NCBI RefSeq assembly: GCF_000282515.1
Contig: NZ_AKJD01000251.1
Coordinates: 1-64,000 of the forward strand
Direction: 5' to 3'
DNA from: Pseudomonas sp. GM80
Lineage (GTDB): Bacteria > Pseudomonadota > Gammaproteobacteria > Pseudomonadales > Pseudomonadaceae
DNA: 64,000 nt
The position numbers and the translations under genes are program-made. Shown piece by piece: positions 32,801 to 41,161 of the stretch. The notes beneath the pieces were generated by a model. That model did not search any database. It was not told the origin of the DNA and worked only from the letters and a program-made list of their open reading frames with translations. The stretch's first letter is position 1; every line of letters starts with the position of its first letter.

Positions 32801-34774
32801 CAGCACCAGACGGTTGAACGCATCGTTCTCGGCTTCGCCACGGACGATGTGGACAAAGGCGTCCTGCAGGGTGTCGTTGAGTTGCTGGATGTCGAGGTCC
32901 AGACCTTCAGCGGCGGTGAACGCGAAGTCGTGAATCCAGAACTCGCGGCCATTGGTGTGACGCAGACGGTACGGGAATTCACCCAGCACGCGCAGGCCGA
33001 GGTTTTCCAGAATCGGCAAGACGTCGGACAGCGCCAGCGGCGTGTCGGCGTGGTACAGCTTGCAATGCAGCTCGCGTTGGCCGGAGACCTGACCCAGCGG
33101 CTGATAGAAGCTCATCACCAGCGGATTTTTTTCGTTGAGGCTCAGCAGGTGCTGCATGTCGACCACGGCCGAATGCGCTGCGAAACGCTCGCGGTAACCG
33201 GCCGGGAAGCCTTTCGGGAAGTCGGCCAGCACGTTGGTGCCGTGGGCTTCGCCGAAGCTTTCGACGGTCAGTGCGGCGTAATCGTCCTGCCAGCTGCGGC
33301 AGGCTTGCACGACTTCTTTCTCCAGCAGCACCGGGTCGATGTCGAGACGGTTTTTCGGGTCGACACGCAGAATCAACTGCACGCGCGCCAGCACGGATTC
33401 GGAGAAGAACGTCCAGAATTCGCAATCGGAAGCCTTCAGGCGCTCCATCAGCACTTGCTGGATCTTCTGGCGAACTTCGGTGGAGTAGATGTCGCGCGGC
33501 ACGTAGGCCAGGCAGTAGCAGAAACGACCGTACGGGTCTTTGCGCAGGAACACGCGGATCTTGTTGCGTTCCTGGATCTGCACGATCGACATCACCGTGG
33601 TGAAGAGTTCGTCGACCGGGGTCTGGAACAGGTCATCACGCGGCAATACTTCGAGCACCTGCGCCAGTTCCTTGCCCAGGTGAGCCTTGGACTGGAAGCC
33701 GGAGCGCGTTTCGATTTCTTCGACCTTGCGGCGGATGAACGGGATGACCCGCACGCTCTCGCCATACACCGAGGAGGTGTACAGGCCCATGAAGCGGTGT
33801 TCCTTGATGACTTTGCCGTCAGCGTCGATTTCACGGATCGACACGTAATCCGGGTAAGCCGGACGGTGTACGCGGCTCGGGTGCGCAGCCTTGGCGAACG
33901 ACAGCAGGGTCGGTTCGCGCAGGTAGTTCACCGCGTAGTCTTCGATGCGCAGGTCATCGTAGGTCAGGCCGGTGCGCAGCAGTTTGGTCAGGCCGAGGAA
34001 GGAGTTCTGGTCGTACTCGATGTGGCCGCCATCGGCCTGATCGGTGACCACGAATTCTTCGTAGCCGAGGAAGGTGAAGTGGTTGCCCACCAGCCATTCC
34101 AGGAAGCTTTTGATTTCGTTCTTTTCGTCGGCATCGACGGCGAACGCGCTGTTGTCGAGCTGGGTGAGGATGTCCTGCACCTTGGCTTTCATCGGCTCGA
34201 AATCGGCGACCGCAACGCGGACTTCACCGAGAACCTGTTCCAGCTCTTTGCTCAGCACATTCAGTTCGGCCGCGTTGGCGCAGCGGTCGATTTCCAGGTA
34301 CATCAGCGATTCGTGCAGAACGCCTTCGCCGGTGCTGCCCTTCGGCAGGATTTCCAGCAACTCGCCCTTGCTGCCACGACGCACGCTGAGCACGGTGGTT
34401 TGCAGGGTGTGGATGCTGTAGCCGCGACGGTTCAGTTCGGTACGAACCGAGTCGACGAGGAATGGCAGGTCATGGTGCAGGACTTCGACCGCGGTGTGGG
34501 TCGACTGCCAGCCATGACGCTCGTAATCGGGGTTGTAGACGCGCACTTGCGGTTGCGCGTGATCGAAGCGCTCAAGCAGGCGCCACGCAGAGAGAGTACA
34601 GCCAGCGAGGTCGGAGAGACGACGTTGAGTCAGCTCGTCCAGAGAAATGATGCCGAAGAATTGTTCAGCGAACAGCGCCACTTGTGGCAGTGCCTGTTCA
34701 CTGATGTGCTGCGCCAGTGCCGCTTGCAGTTGGTGCTGGAAGTCGGCTTTGCTGGCTGCGGTGAAGAACGCCAT
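29879..34774 (-). CDS. gdhB: NAD-specific glutamate dehydrogenase, 180-kDa type (GdhB)
   Basis: A 1631-residue enzyme converting glutamate to 2-oxoglutarate and ammonium with NAD, typical of the large Pseudomonas/Streptomyces class. The N-terminal third holds ACT-like regulatory domains (HHDLPFLVDSVRTELNRRGY). The catalytic region is central, with VEGVHLRFGNVARGGLRWSD, VPVGAKGGF (catalytic Lys) and the NAD-binding part VVGVGDMAGDVFGNGLLMS. ATG 34774 (MAFFTAASKADFQHQL) matches the family start; the frame continues to 34909 without support. Monocistronic. Confidence 0.93.
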   Translation of the reverse strand: MAFFTAASKADFQHQLQAALAQHISEQALPQVALFAEQFFGIISLDELTQRRLSDLAGCTLSAWRLLERFDHAQPQVRVYNPDYERHGWQSTHTAVEVLHHDLPFLVDSVRTELNRRGYSIHTLQTTVLSVRRGSKGELLEILPKGSTGEGVLHESLMYLEIDRCANAAELNVLSKELEQVLGEVRVAVADFEPMKAKVQDILTQLDNSAFAVDADEKNEIKSFLEWLVGNHFTFLGYEEFVVTDQADGGHIEYDQNSFLGLTKLLRTGLTYDDLRIEDYAVNYLREPTLLSFAKAAHPSRVHRPAYPDYVSIREIDADGKVIKEHRFMGLYTSSVYGESVRVIPFIRRKVEEIETRSGFQSKAHLGKELAQVLEVLPRDDLFQTPVDELFTTVMSIVQIQERNKIRVFLRKDPYGRFCYCLAYVPRDIYSTEVRQKIQQVLMERLKASDCEFWTFFSESVLARVQLILRVDPKNRLDIDPVLLEKEVVQACRSWQDDYAALTVESFGEAHGTNVLADFPKGFPAGYRERFAAHSAVVDMQHLLSLNEKNPLVMSFYQPLGQVSGQRELHCKLYHADTPLALSDVLPILENLGLRVLGEFPYRLRHTNGREFWIHDFAFTAAEGLDLDIQQLNDTLQDAFVHIVRGEAENDAFNRLVLTAGLPWRDVALLRAYARYLKQIRLGFDLGYIASTLNNHTDIARELTRLFKTRFYLARKLSDDDLEDKQQRLEQAILTALDDVQVLNEDRILRRYLDLIKATLRTNFYQTDANGQNKSYFSFKFNPHAIPELPKPVPKFEIFVYSPRVEGVHLRFGNVARGGLRWSDREEDFRTEVLGLVKAQQVKNSVIVPVGAKGGFLPRRLPLGGSRDEIAAEGIACYRIFISGLLDITDNLKDGALVPPLNVVRHDDDDPYLVVAADKGTATFSDIANGIAIDYGFWLGDAFASGGSAGYDHKKMGITAKGAWVGVQRHFRERGINVQEDSITVVGVGDMAGDVFGNGLLMSDKLQLVAAFNHLHIFIDPNPNPATSFVERQRMFDLPRSAWTDYDTSIMSEGGGIFSRSAKSIAISPQMQERFDIKADKLTPTELLNALLKAPVDLLWNGGIGTYVKASTESHADVGDKANDALRVNGNELRCKVVGEGGNLGMTQLGRVEFGLNGGGSNTDFIDNAGGVDCSDHEVNIKILLNEVVQAGDMTDKQRNQLLASMTDEVGNLVLGNNYKQTQALSLAARRAYARIAEYKRLMGDLEGRGKLDRAIEFLPTEEQINERIAEGHGLTRPELSVLISYSKIDLKEQLLGSLVPDDDYLTRDMETAFPPTLVSKFSEAMRRHRLKREIVSTQIANDLVNHMGITFVQRLKESTGMSPANVAGAYVIVRDIFHLPHWFRQIEALDYQVSADVQLELMDELMRLGRRATRWFLRARRNEQNAARDVAHFGPHLKELGLKLDELLSGEIRENWQSRYQAYVEAGVPELLARMVAGTSHLYTLLPIIEASDVTGQNPAEVAKAYFAVGSALDITWYLQQISALPVENNWQALAREAFRDDVDWQQRAITISVLQQGDGTQDVETRLALWMEQHESMISRWRAMLVEIRAASGTDYAMYAVANRELLDLALSGQAVVPAVAANAELELA

Positions 34775-35278
34775 CTGTGGTACTCCGCTTAAGCTTGTTA
34801 TTGATGGAAAGCGTCGCGTGCAACACCCCTTTCGGGGCTTGTGTCGCCCTGTTCCTGATTCTCGGGCAGAGGAAACAGGGGGACAGGTGGGTGAAGCTGG
34901 ACGAGACACTCAGGTCACATTCACCTTCCATTGAATGGGCATCTGCAAAAGCGACTGCCGACGGTGCCGGCAATGCCTTTACGGGTGCTCATCCGTTGCG
35001 CAGCTTAATGGGTGCGACAATGTGTCTGCTTGCGGTGCTGCGACATATTCGGTCATCGGCACGTAAACCAAGGCTTTCGCACCGGTAAACACTAGCACTC
35101 GTGGCGCAAAACGCTGGTCTGAATCCCCGTTTTTACGGTACATGCGTGCCAGAAATGACCATTGACCCACGTCGCGTTCACGACACATCCTCTGACACTC
35201 TCACATGCAGAAATTCCCGAGGACTGGCAGAATCGCGCCCATTAGCGACCGACACGCCCCTTGAGGCAGGAATTGACC
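34775..35278. other. Intergenic region between divergent gdhB and the 35279 gene
   Basis: About 500 bases containing the promoters of two divergent genes. Short open frames on both strands are shadow-like. I see no REP and no clear operator. Confidence 0.4.
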
Positions 35279-35632
35279 ATGCAAATGACCACCGCCCTAC
35301 TGATCGTCAACCCGTGCGACGACGAAGAAGACAACATGGCCATGCTCTGCTGCCACAGCGACAAGGGCGACATGTTCCTGATGAGCCGTTATCCGGATGA
35401 GGATGAGCTGGAGATCACCCTGGATGGCGAGCCTTCGACGCTCGACGGGGTGAAAGTCACGCTGACTTCGACGCTGCTGAAGATCGAGATCGCGGCGGCG
35501 GATGCCGATGCGTTGAATGGGGATGATGTGCTGGAGATCAGTTTCAATCCGGACATGGTGGACATGGATGAGGTTGTTGAGACCTTGAAGAACATCCTTG
35601 ATGGGACGGGTACCTTCATTAACGAAGTTTGA
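35279..35632 (+). CDS. Small acidic conserved protein
   Basis: A 117-residue soluble protein, strongly acidic and rich in Asp/Glu (PDEDELEITLDGE, MVDMDEVVETLKNIL), with a beta-rich centre. ATG 35279 has gaggcagg upstream. I recall a similar small gene between gdhB and the moxR operon in P. aeruginosa. The function is unknown. Confidence 0.7.
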   Translation: MQMTTALLIVNPCDDEEDNMAMLCCHSDKGDMFLMSRYPDEDELEITLDGEPSTLDGVKVTLTSTLLKIEIAAADADALNGDDVLEISFNPDMVDMDEVVETLKNILDGTGTFINEV

Positions 35633-35650
35633 TGGTGTCCGGACTGGCCC

Positions 35651-35838
35651 CATCGCTGGCAAGCCAGCTCCCACAGGTATCAGCGGTGTGAATGCGATCT
35701 ATGCAACACATCGGTCCCTGTGGGAGCTGGCTTGCCAGCGATGAGGCCTTCACAGACAGCCAAAAGATCGCAGCCTGCGGCAGCTCCTACATTGGAATGC
35801 AATCACCTGTAGGAGCTGCCGAAGGCTGCGATCTTTTG
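35651..35838. repeat. Composite REP cluster, two classes of paired units
   Basis: An inverted pair of the ggcaagccagctcccacagg class (35651-35745) is followed directly by an outward pair of the gatcgcagcctgcggcagct class (35761-35838). The two BIME types lie back to back. Confidence 0.85.
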
Positions 35839-35952
35839 CCCTTTTCTACAAAATGCCGTTAGTCGCCACCCCCCGCGATGGATTAAAGTAACGCCCCCAG
35901 CCCCGGCGTTATCCGAACGCCCGTGGCCACCCCTTTCCAGGAACAGTCACCG

Positions 35953-36912
35953 ATGGAACATCGTGAAGCGCTATTGGCGCTGCGAACCTTTCTTTCAACG
36001 CAGATTCTCGGCCAGGAAAAACTCATCGAGCGTTTGCTCATCGCCCTGCTCGCTGACGGCCATATGCTGGTCGAGGGCGCTCCGGGTCTGGCCAAGACCA
36101 AAGCGATCAAAGAACTCGCCGAGGGCATCGAAGCCCAGTTCCATCGCATCCAGTTCACCCCGGACCTGCTGCCCGCCGACATCACCGGTACCGAAATCTA
36201 TCGCCCGGAAACCGGCAGTTTCGTGTTCCAGCAAGGGCCGATCTTCCACAACCTGGTGCTGGCGGACGAGATCAACCGCGCGCCGGCCAAGGTGCAATCG
36301 GCGCTGCTCGAAGCCATGGCCGAGCGTCAGGTCAGTGTCGGCCGCAGCACCTACGAGCTGTCGCCGCTGTTTCTGGTGATGGCCACACAGAACCCGATCG
36401 AGCAGGAAGGCACGTATCCGTTGCCAGAAGCGCAGCTCGACCGTTTCCTGATGCACGTGAAAATCGGTTTCCCGGACGCCGCCGTCGAACGCCGCATCCT
36501 CCAGCAGGCCCGTGGCGAAGCGCTGAACGGTGAGACCAAACCCGAGCGCCGGGTCAGCCAGCAGGCGATCTTCGCTGCACGCAAGGAAATCCTTGGTTTG
36601 TACATGGCCGACGCCGTGGAGGAATACCTCGTGCAACTGGTCATGGCCACCCGTACGCCGGCCAAGTTCGACCCGGAAATGGCCGAGTGGATCGCCTATG
36701 GCGCCAGCCCGCGCGGTTCCATCGCCCTCGACCGCTGCGCCCGCGCCCACGCCTGGCTGGCCGGTCGCGACTTCGTCAGCCCGGAAGACATTCAAGCGGT
36801 GCTGTTCGACGTGTTGCGTCACCGCATCATTTTGTCGTTTGAAGCCGAAGCCGCCGGCATCGATCAGGATCGGGTGGTGCAGCGGATTCTCGACGTCGTA
36901 GCCGTCGCTTGA
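35953..36912 (+). CDS. MoxR-family AAA+ ATPase
   Basis: A 319-residue ATPase. Walker A is GAPGLAKT (42-49), Walker B LVLADEINRAPAK, sensor 1 VMATQNPIEQEGTYPLPEAQLDRF. MoxR ATPases act as chaperones for partners with VWA domains, encoded just downstream. ATG 35953 has agga upstream; a GTG at 35923 in frame is less likely. First gene of a six-gene operon (35953-42795). Confidence 0.9.
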   Translation: MEHREALLALRTFLSTQILGQEKLIERLLIALLADGHMLVEGAPGLAKTKAIKELAEGIEAQFHRIQFTPDLLPADITGTEIYRPETGSFVFQQGPIFHNLVLADEINRAPAKVQSALLEAMAERQVSVGRSTYELSPLFLVMATQNPIEQEGTYPLPEAQLDRFLMHVKIGFPDAAVERRILQQARGEALNGETKPERRVSQQAIFAARKEILGLYMADAVEEYLVQLVMATRTPAKFDPEMAEWIAYGASPRGSIALDRCARAHAWLAGRDFVSPEDIQAVLFDVLRHRIILSFEAEAAGIDQDRVVQRILDVVAVA

Positions 36913-36917
36913 CCCCC

Positions 36918-37862
36918 ATGAACGCCCCCCTGCCGTCCGAACCGGGCATCCGCGTCAGCCTCGCCGAGCTGATCGAGATGCGCCACCGGGTGCGCGAAGT
37001 GCAGCTGTTTTCCACGCCGAGCCAGCGCAGCCCGCTGATCGGCCTGCATCACTCGAAATTCCGTGGTCGCGGCGTCGACTTCGATCAGGTGCGGGTGTAT
37101 CAGGCCGGCGACGACGTGCGCACCATCGACTGGCGCGTGACGGCGCGCACGCAAGAGCCGCACACCAAGCTGTTCCATGAAGAACGCGAACGGCCGATTT
37201 TCATCATGGTCGAGCAAAGCACGCGGCTGTTTTTCGGCTCCGGGCTGATGTTCAAATCAGTGCTTGCGGCGCAAGCAGCGGCATTGATTGGTTGGGCCGC
37301 ACTGGGCCATAACGACCGGGTTGGCGGGCTGGTGTTCGGCGACAACGAACACTACGAAATCAAGCCACGACGAAGTAAACAGAGCCTGCTGCAACTGCTC
37401 AACCGCCTGGTGAAGGTCAATCAGTCGCTGCACACCGAGCGTGAGCCGGATCGCGATGCCTTCGGCGTAGCCCTGCGCCGCGCCCGCGAAGTGCTGCGGC
37501 CCGGCAGCCTGGCCATCGTGATCTGCGATGAACGCGCGTTGTCCGACAGCGCCGAACAACAGCTGAGCCTGCTGGCGCGCCATTGCGATCTGCTGATGCT
37601 GCCCATCTCTGACCCGCTGGATCACGCCCTCCCCGCTGCCGGCCTGCTGAGGTTTGCCGAGCGCGGCGCACAACTGGAACTCGACACGCTGAATTTCGAC
37701 CTGCGCCAGACTTATCGCGCCCAAGCCGAAGCACGCATCGCCCGCTGGGAACTGCTCGCGCAAAAGTTGCGGGTGTTGCTGATGCCGCTGAGCACGCAAA
37801 GTGAAATGGTCGAGCAGATGCGCGAGTTCCTCAATCCGCAGCGTCCGGGGAAAGGTCGATGA
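36918..37862 (+). CDS. DUF58 domain protein
   Basis: A 314-residue protein with the DUF58 core HHSKFRGRGVDFDQVRVYQAGDDVRTIDWRVTARTQEPHTK and a VWA-like fold behind it (IFIMVEQSTRLFFGS, LAIVICDE). It is known to accompany MoxR ATPases. It starts five bases after the moxR stop and overlaps the next gene by four bases. Confidence 0.9.
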   Translation: MNAPLPSEPGIRVSLAELIEMRHRVREVQLFSTPSQRSPLIGLHHSKFRGRGVDFDQVRVYQAGDDVRTIDWRVTARTQEPHTKLFHEERERPIFIMVEQSTRLFFGSGLMFKSVLAAQAAALIGWAALGHNDRVGGLVFGDNEHYEIKPRRSKQSLLQLLNRLVKVNQSLHTEREPDRDAFGVALRRAREVLRPGSLAIVICDERALSDSAEQQLSLLARHCDLLMLPISDPLDHALPAAGLLRFAERGAQLELDTLNFDLRQTYRAQAEARIARWELLAQKLRVLLMPLSTQSEMVEQMREFLNPQRPGKGR

Positions 37863-38356
37863 ACGGCCTCGAACAACTGCAACCGCTGATCTCGCCGCCA
37901 CCGATTGCCTTCTGGCCACCGGCGCCGGGCTGGTGGCTGCTGCTTCTGTTGCTGCCGCTGCTGGGTTTCGCCGCGTGGAAGCTGCGCCGTTTCATGCCCA
38001 TGAAGAAACGCCCGATCGTACGTGCCGAACAGCCGCTCGACCCGGTGCGCATTGCCGCCCTCGCCGAACTGGCGCAGATGCCCAAGCCCTACGACGGCGC
38101 CCCGGCTGGCGCCTGGCTGCAACAACTCAACGGCCTGCTCAAACGCCTGTGCCGCAACCACTATCCGTACAGCCAGAGCCACACCCTCAACGGGCGTAAA
38201 TGGCTGGCGTTCCTTGATAACCGCTGCCCGGCGGCGGGCCTGACGCGCTGGATGGTGCTGGTCGAAGGCGCGTACAAACCGGAATGCAAACTCGACGACA
38301 AGGCCATCGCCGGCCTGACTCAAGCCGTCGACACGTGGATTCGCAAACATGTTTGA
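37859..38356 (+). CDS. DUF4381 domain protein
   Basis: A 165-residue protein: membrane segment about 21-41 (WPPAPGWWLLLLLLPLLGFAA), then a cytoplasmic domain with RNHYPYSQSHTLNGRKWLAFLD. It is the usual third partner in moxR-DUF58-VWA operons. Coupled by overlap on both sides. Confidence 0.88.
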   Translation: MNGLEQLQPLISPPPIAFWPPAPGWWLLLLLLPLLGFAAWKLRRFMPMKKRPIVRAEQPLDPVRIAALAELAQMPKPYDGAPAGAWLQQLNGLLKRLCRNHYPYSQSHTLNGRKWLAFLDNRCPAAGLTRWMVLVEGAYKPECKLDDKAIAGLTQAVDTWIRKHV

Positions 38357-39428
38357 GTTCGCCTGGCCGTGGATCTTCGCGCTGCTGCCGCTGCCGTGGT
38401 TGATGCGCCTCGTATTGCCGGTGGCCGACAGCGGCGAACCGGCGCTGAAAGTCAGCTTTCTGTCCGACCTCGAAGGCCTCGCCCGCCGTCGTGCCCGCGC
38501 CAACCTGCCGGCGTGGCGCCAACAGGCGCCGTTCATGCTCCTGTGGTTGTTGCTGTTGACCGCCGCCGCCCGCCCACAGTGGCTCGGCGAACCGTTGCCG
38601 ATTGCCGCCAGCGGCCGTGATCTGCTGGTGGCGGTGGACGTGTCCGGCTCGATGGATTTCCCCGACATGCAGTGGCAGGACGAAGACGTCAGCCGTCTTT
38701 CACTGGTTCAGCATTTGCTTGGTGACTTCCTGGAAAGCCGCGACGGCGACCGCGTTGGCTTGATCCTCTTCGGCAGTCAGGCGTACCTGCAAGCGCCGCT
38801 GACGTTTGATCGCCACACCGTGCGCGTCTGGCTCGACGAGGCGCGGATCGGCATCGCCGGCAAGAACACCGCCATCGGCGACGCCATCGGTCTGGCGCTG
38901 AAACGCCTGCGGATGCGCCCGGCGCAAAGCCGCGTGCTGATTCTGGTGACTGACGGCGCCAACAATGGCGGTGAAATCGATCCATTGACCGCAGCCAGAT
39001 TAGCCGCCAGCGAAGGCGTGAAAATCTATCCGATCGGCATCGGCGCCAATCCCGAGGACAGCGGTTCGACCGGCCTGCTCGGCGTCAATCCGAGCCTGGA
39101 CCTCGACGAACCGGCGCTCAAGGCCATCGCCGAAGTCACCGGCGGGCAATACTTCCGTGCGCACGACGGCAAAGAACTGCAAGCGATCAAGGACACCCTC
39201 GACCAGCTCGAACCGGTGACCCAACAACCGACCCAGGCGCGCCCGGCGCAAGCCTTGTATCACTGGCCGCTGGCGCTCGCGTTGTGGTTGAGCCTGTTGC
39301 TGGTCGCCCGCGAATTGTGGCCGGATAACCCGCTGCAACGCCTGTTCACCAAGGAGCTGTATCTGCAAAGTCCGCTGCCTGACTGGCGCGAGCGCCTCAA
39401 GCGCCTGCGTCTGCGGAGGCGCCGATGA
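38349..39428 (+). CDS. BatA-like VWA membrane protein
   Basis: A 359-residue protein with two N-terminal membrane segments (about 5-24 and 60-80), a VWA domain with intact metal site (VAVDVSGSM, Asp97/Ser99/Ser101; later GKNTAIGDAIG and LVTDGANNGG), and a C-terminal membrane helix (WPLALALWLSLLLVARELW). Coupled to neighbours by overlaps. Confidence 0.9.
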   Translation: MFEFAWPWIFALLPLPWLMRLVLPVADSGEPALKVSFLSDLEGLARRRARANLPAWRQQAPFMLLWLLLLTAAARPQWLGEPLPIAASGRDLLVAVDVSGSMDFPDMQWQDEDVSRLSLVQHLLGDFLESRDGDRVGLILFGSQAYLQAPLTFDRHTVRVWLDEARIGIAGKNTAIGDAIGLALKRLRMRPAQSRVLILVTDGANNGGEIDPLTAARLAASEGVKIYPIGIGANPEDSGSTGLLGVNPSLDLDEPALKAIAEVTGGQYFRAHDGKELQAIKDTLDQLEPVTQQPTQARPAQALYHWPLALALWLSLLLVARELWPDNPLQRLFTKELYLQSPLPDWRERLKRLRLRRRR

Positions 39429-41161
39429 TCGCGCTCTGGCCGCACTGGTTCCGCCCTTGGTGGTTGCTGTTATTGCCGCTGCTCGGCTGGCTGATCTGGC
39501 AGCTCTGGCACCGGCAGAAACGTGCCGGGCGCTGGCAGATGATCCTGCCGCCAGCGTTCCACGCCACCCTGCTCAGCGGTGGCAGCGGGCGCGACAGCAA
39601 ACTGCCGTGGATCGCCCTTGGCGTGGCGTGGCTGCTGACGATTCTGGCGCTGCTCGGGCCGAGTTGGGAGCGCGTCGAACAGACCAGCCAGAAACCCGCC
39701 GACCCGTTGGTGGTGGTGCTGGAGCTGACCCCGGAAATGCTCGCCACCGACTCGCCGCCAACGCGGCTGGAACAGGCACGGCGCAAGCTGTTCGACCTGT
39801 TACAAGCACGCAGCGATGCGCAGACCGCGATTGTCGTTTACGCCGGCAGCGCACACACGTTGGTGCCACTGTCGGATGACCTGGCCACCAGTCGCAATCT
39901 GCTCGATGCGCTGAAACCGTCGCTGATGCCGGAAAGCGGTCATCGCGCCGATCTGGCGGTGAGCAAAGCGCTGGCATTGTTGAAACAGGGCGCGCTCGGT
40001 CAGGGACGGATTCTGCTGATCGGCTCTTCCTTGAACGAAGAGGAACGCCAAGGCATTCGTCGTGCGCTCAGCGGTGAATCGGCGCAACTGCTGATGCTCG
40101 GTGTCGGCACCGCTGAAGGTGCGCCGATTGCCCAGGAGGACGGCAGCTTCCTCAAGGATGAACAAGGCGCGATTCGTGTGCCGCAACTCGACAGCCCGGG
40201 CCTGAGCGCATTCCTCAACAGCGTCGGCGGTGAATACCACCCTGCCCGCCTCGACGAGGCGGATCTTGGCGCGCTCGGCCTGCTCAACGGCCCGCGCAGT
40301 CTGCGCGACGATGGCCAGACCGTGCGCCTGGATACCTGGGCCGATCAGGGTTACTGGCTGCTGTTGCCGCTGTTGTTGCTCGCTGCATGCGCCGGGCGGC
40401 GTGGCTGGTTGTTCTGCCTGCCGCTGCTGTTCTGCCTGCCGCAGCCGAGCTACGCTTTCGACTTCGAAGATTTGTGGCTGCGCCCGGATCAACAGGGCCT
40501 GCACTTGCTGAAGCAGAAACGCCCCGCCGAAGCGGCGCAACATTTTGCTGATCACCAGTGGCAAGGGGTGGCGTTGTACGAGGCCGGCGACTACAGTGGC
40601 GCCGCTCAGCGCTTCGCCGAAGGCAGCGATGCCCGCGCCCACTACAATCGTGGCAACGCGCTGGCAAAAAGTGGTGAGCTGGAAGCGGCGATCGATGCCT
40701 ATGAACAGGCCCTGGAGCTGCAACCGGACTTGCGCCCGGCGCAGACCAACAAGGCGCTGGTAGAGAACCTGCTGAAGCAGAAACGCACGCCGCCGCCCGC
40801 CGAACCGGAACGCAAACCGACCGAGCAGAACCTGCCCGGCGACGAGCCGCCGCCCGCGACCGCCGCGCCGCCGGCCGTGAAAAGCGAAAACCCGAGCGAA
40901 GCGCAACCGGCCGAGCCTGCCAGCGAACCGCCACCGACCACACCGCCGCAGCCCGGCCCCAATGAAATACCGGGCAGCGACGAGGAGGAACAGACGGACA
41001 CCGTGCCGACCCTGCGCCCAAGCGAGAACAACCTCGACGGCGAGCAGCGTCAGGCTCTGGAACAATGGCTGGGCAAGATCCCGGACGATCCGGGCGAATT
41101 GCTGCGACGCAAATTCTGGTACGAACAGCAACAACATCAGGATCAGGAAAACACTCGATGA
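39425..41161 (+). CDS. BatB/BatC-like VWA-TPR membrane protein
   Basis: A 578-residue protein: membrane helices near 11-28 and 62-78, a VWA-type domain, two membrane helices about 310-345, then TPR repeats (AHYNRGNALAKSGELEAAIDAYEQALELQPDL...) and a Pro/Glu-rich tail. The metal-site motif reads VVVLELTPEML instead of DxSxS, so the VWA domain has probably lost metal-dependent ligand binding. Coupled by overlaps on both sides. Confidence 0.88.
   Translation: MIALWPHWFRPWWLLLLPLLGWLIWQLWHRQKRAGRWQMILPPAFHATLLSGGSGRDSKLPWIALGVAWLLTILALLGPSWERVEQTSQKPADPLVVVLELTPEMLATDSPPTRLEQARRKLFDLLQARSDAQTAIVVYAGSAHTLVPLSDDLATSRNLLDALKPSLMPESGHRADLAVSKALALLKQGALGQGRILLIGSSLNEEERQGIRRALSGESAQLLMLGVGTAEGAPIAQEDGSFLKDEQGAIRVPQLDSPGLSAFLNSVGGEYHPARLDEADLGALGLLNGPRSLRDDGQTVRLDTWADQGYWLLLPLLLLAACAGRRGWLFCLPLLFCLPQPSYAFDFEDLWLRPDQQGLHLLKQKRPAEAAQHFADHQWQGVALYEAGDYSGAAQRFAEGSDARAHYNRGNALAKSGELEAAIDAYEQALELQPDLRPAQTNKALVENLLKQKRTPPPAEPERKPTEQNLPGDEPPPATAAPPAVKSENPSEAQPAEPASEPPPTTPPQPGPNEIPGSDEEEQTDTVPTLRPSENNLDGEQRQALEQWLGKIPDDPGELLRRKFWYEQQQHQDQENTR

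Noticed and set aside
29927..34792. 1621-codon open frame antisense to gdhB
   Set aside because: It mirrors the glutamate dehydrogenase almost end to end. High GC3 codon use on the coding strand removes stops from one antisense frame. The translation is repetitive in Val/His/Gln with no domain, and gdhB itself has clear family motifs.
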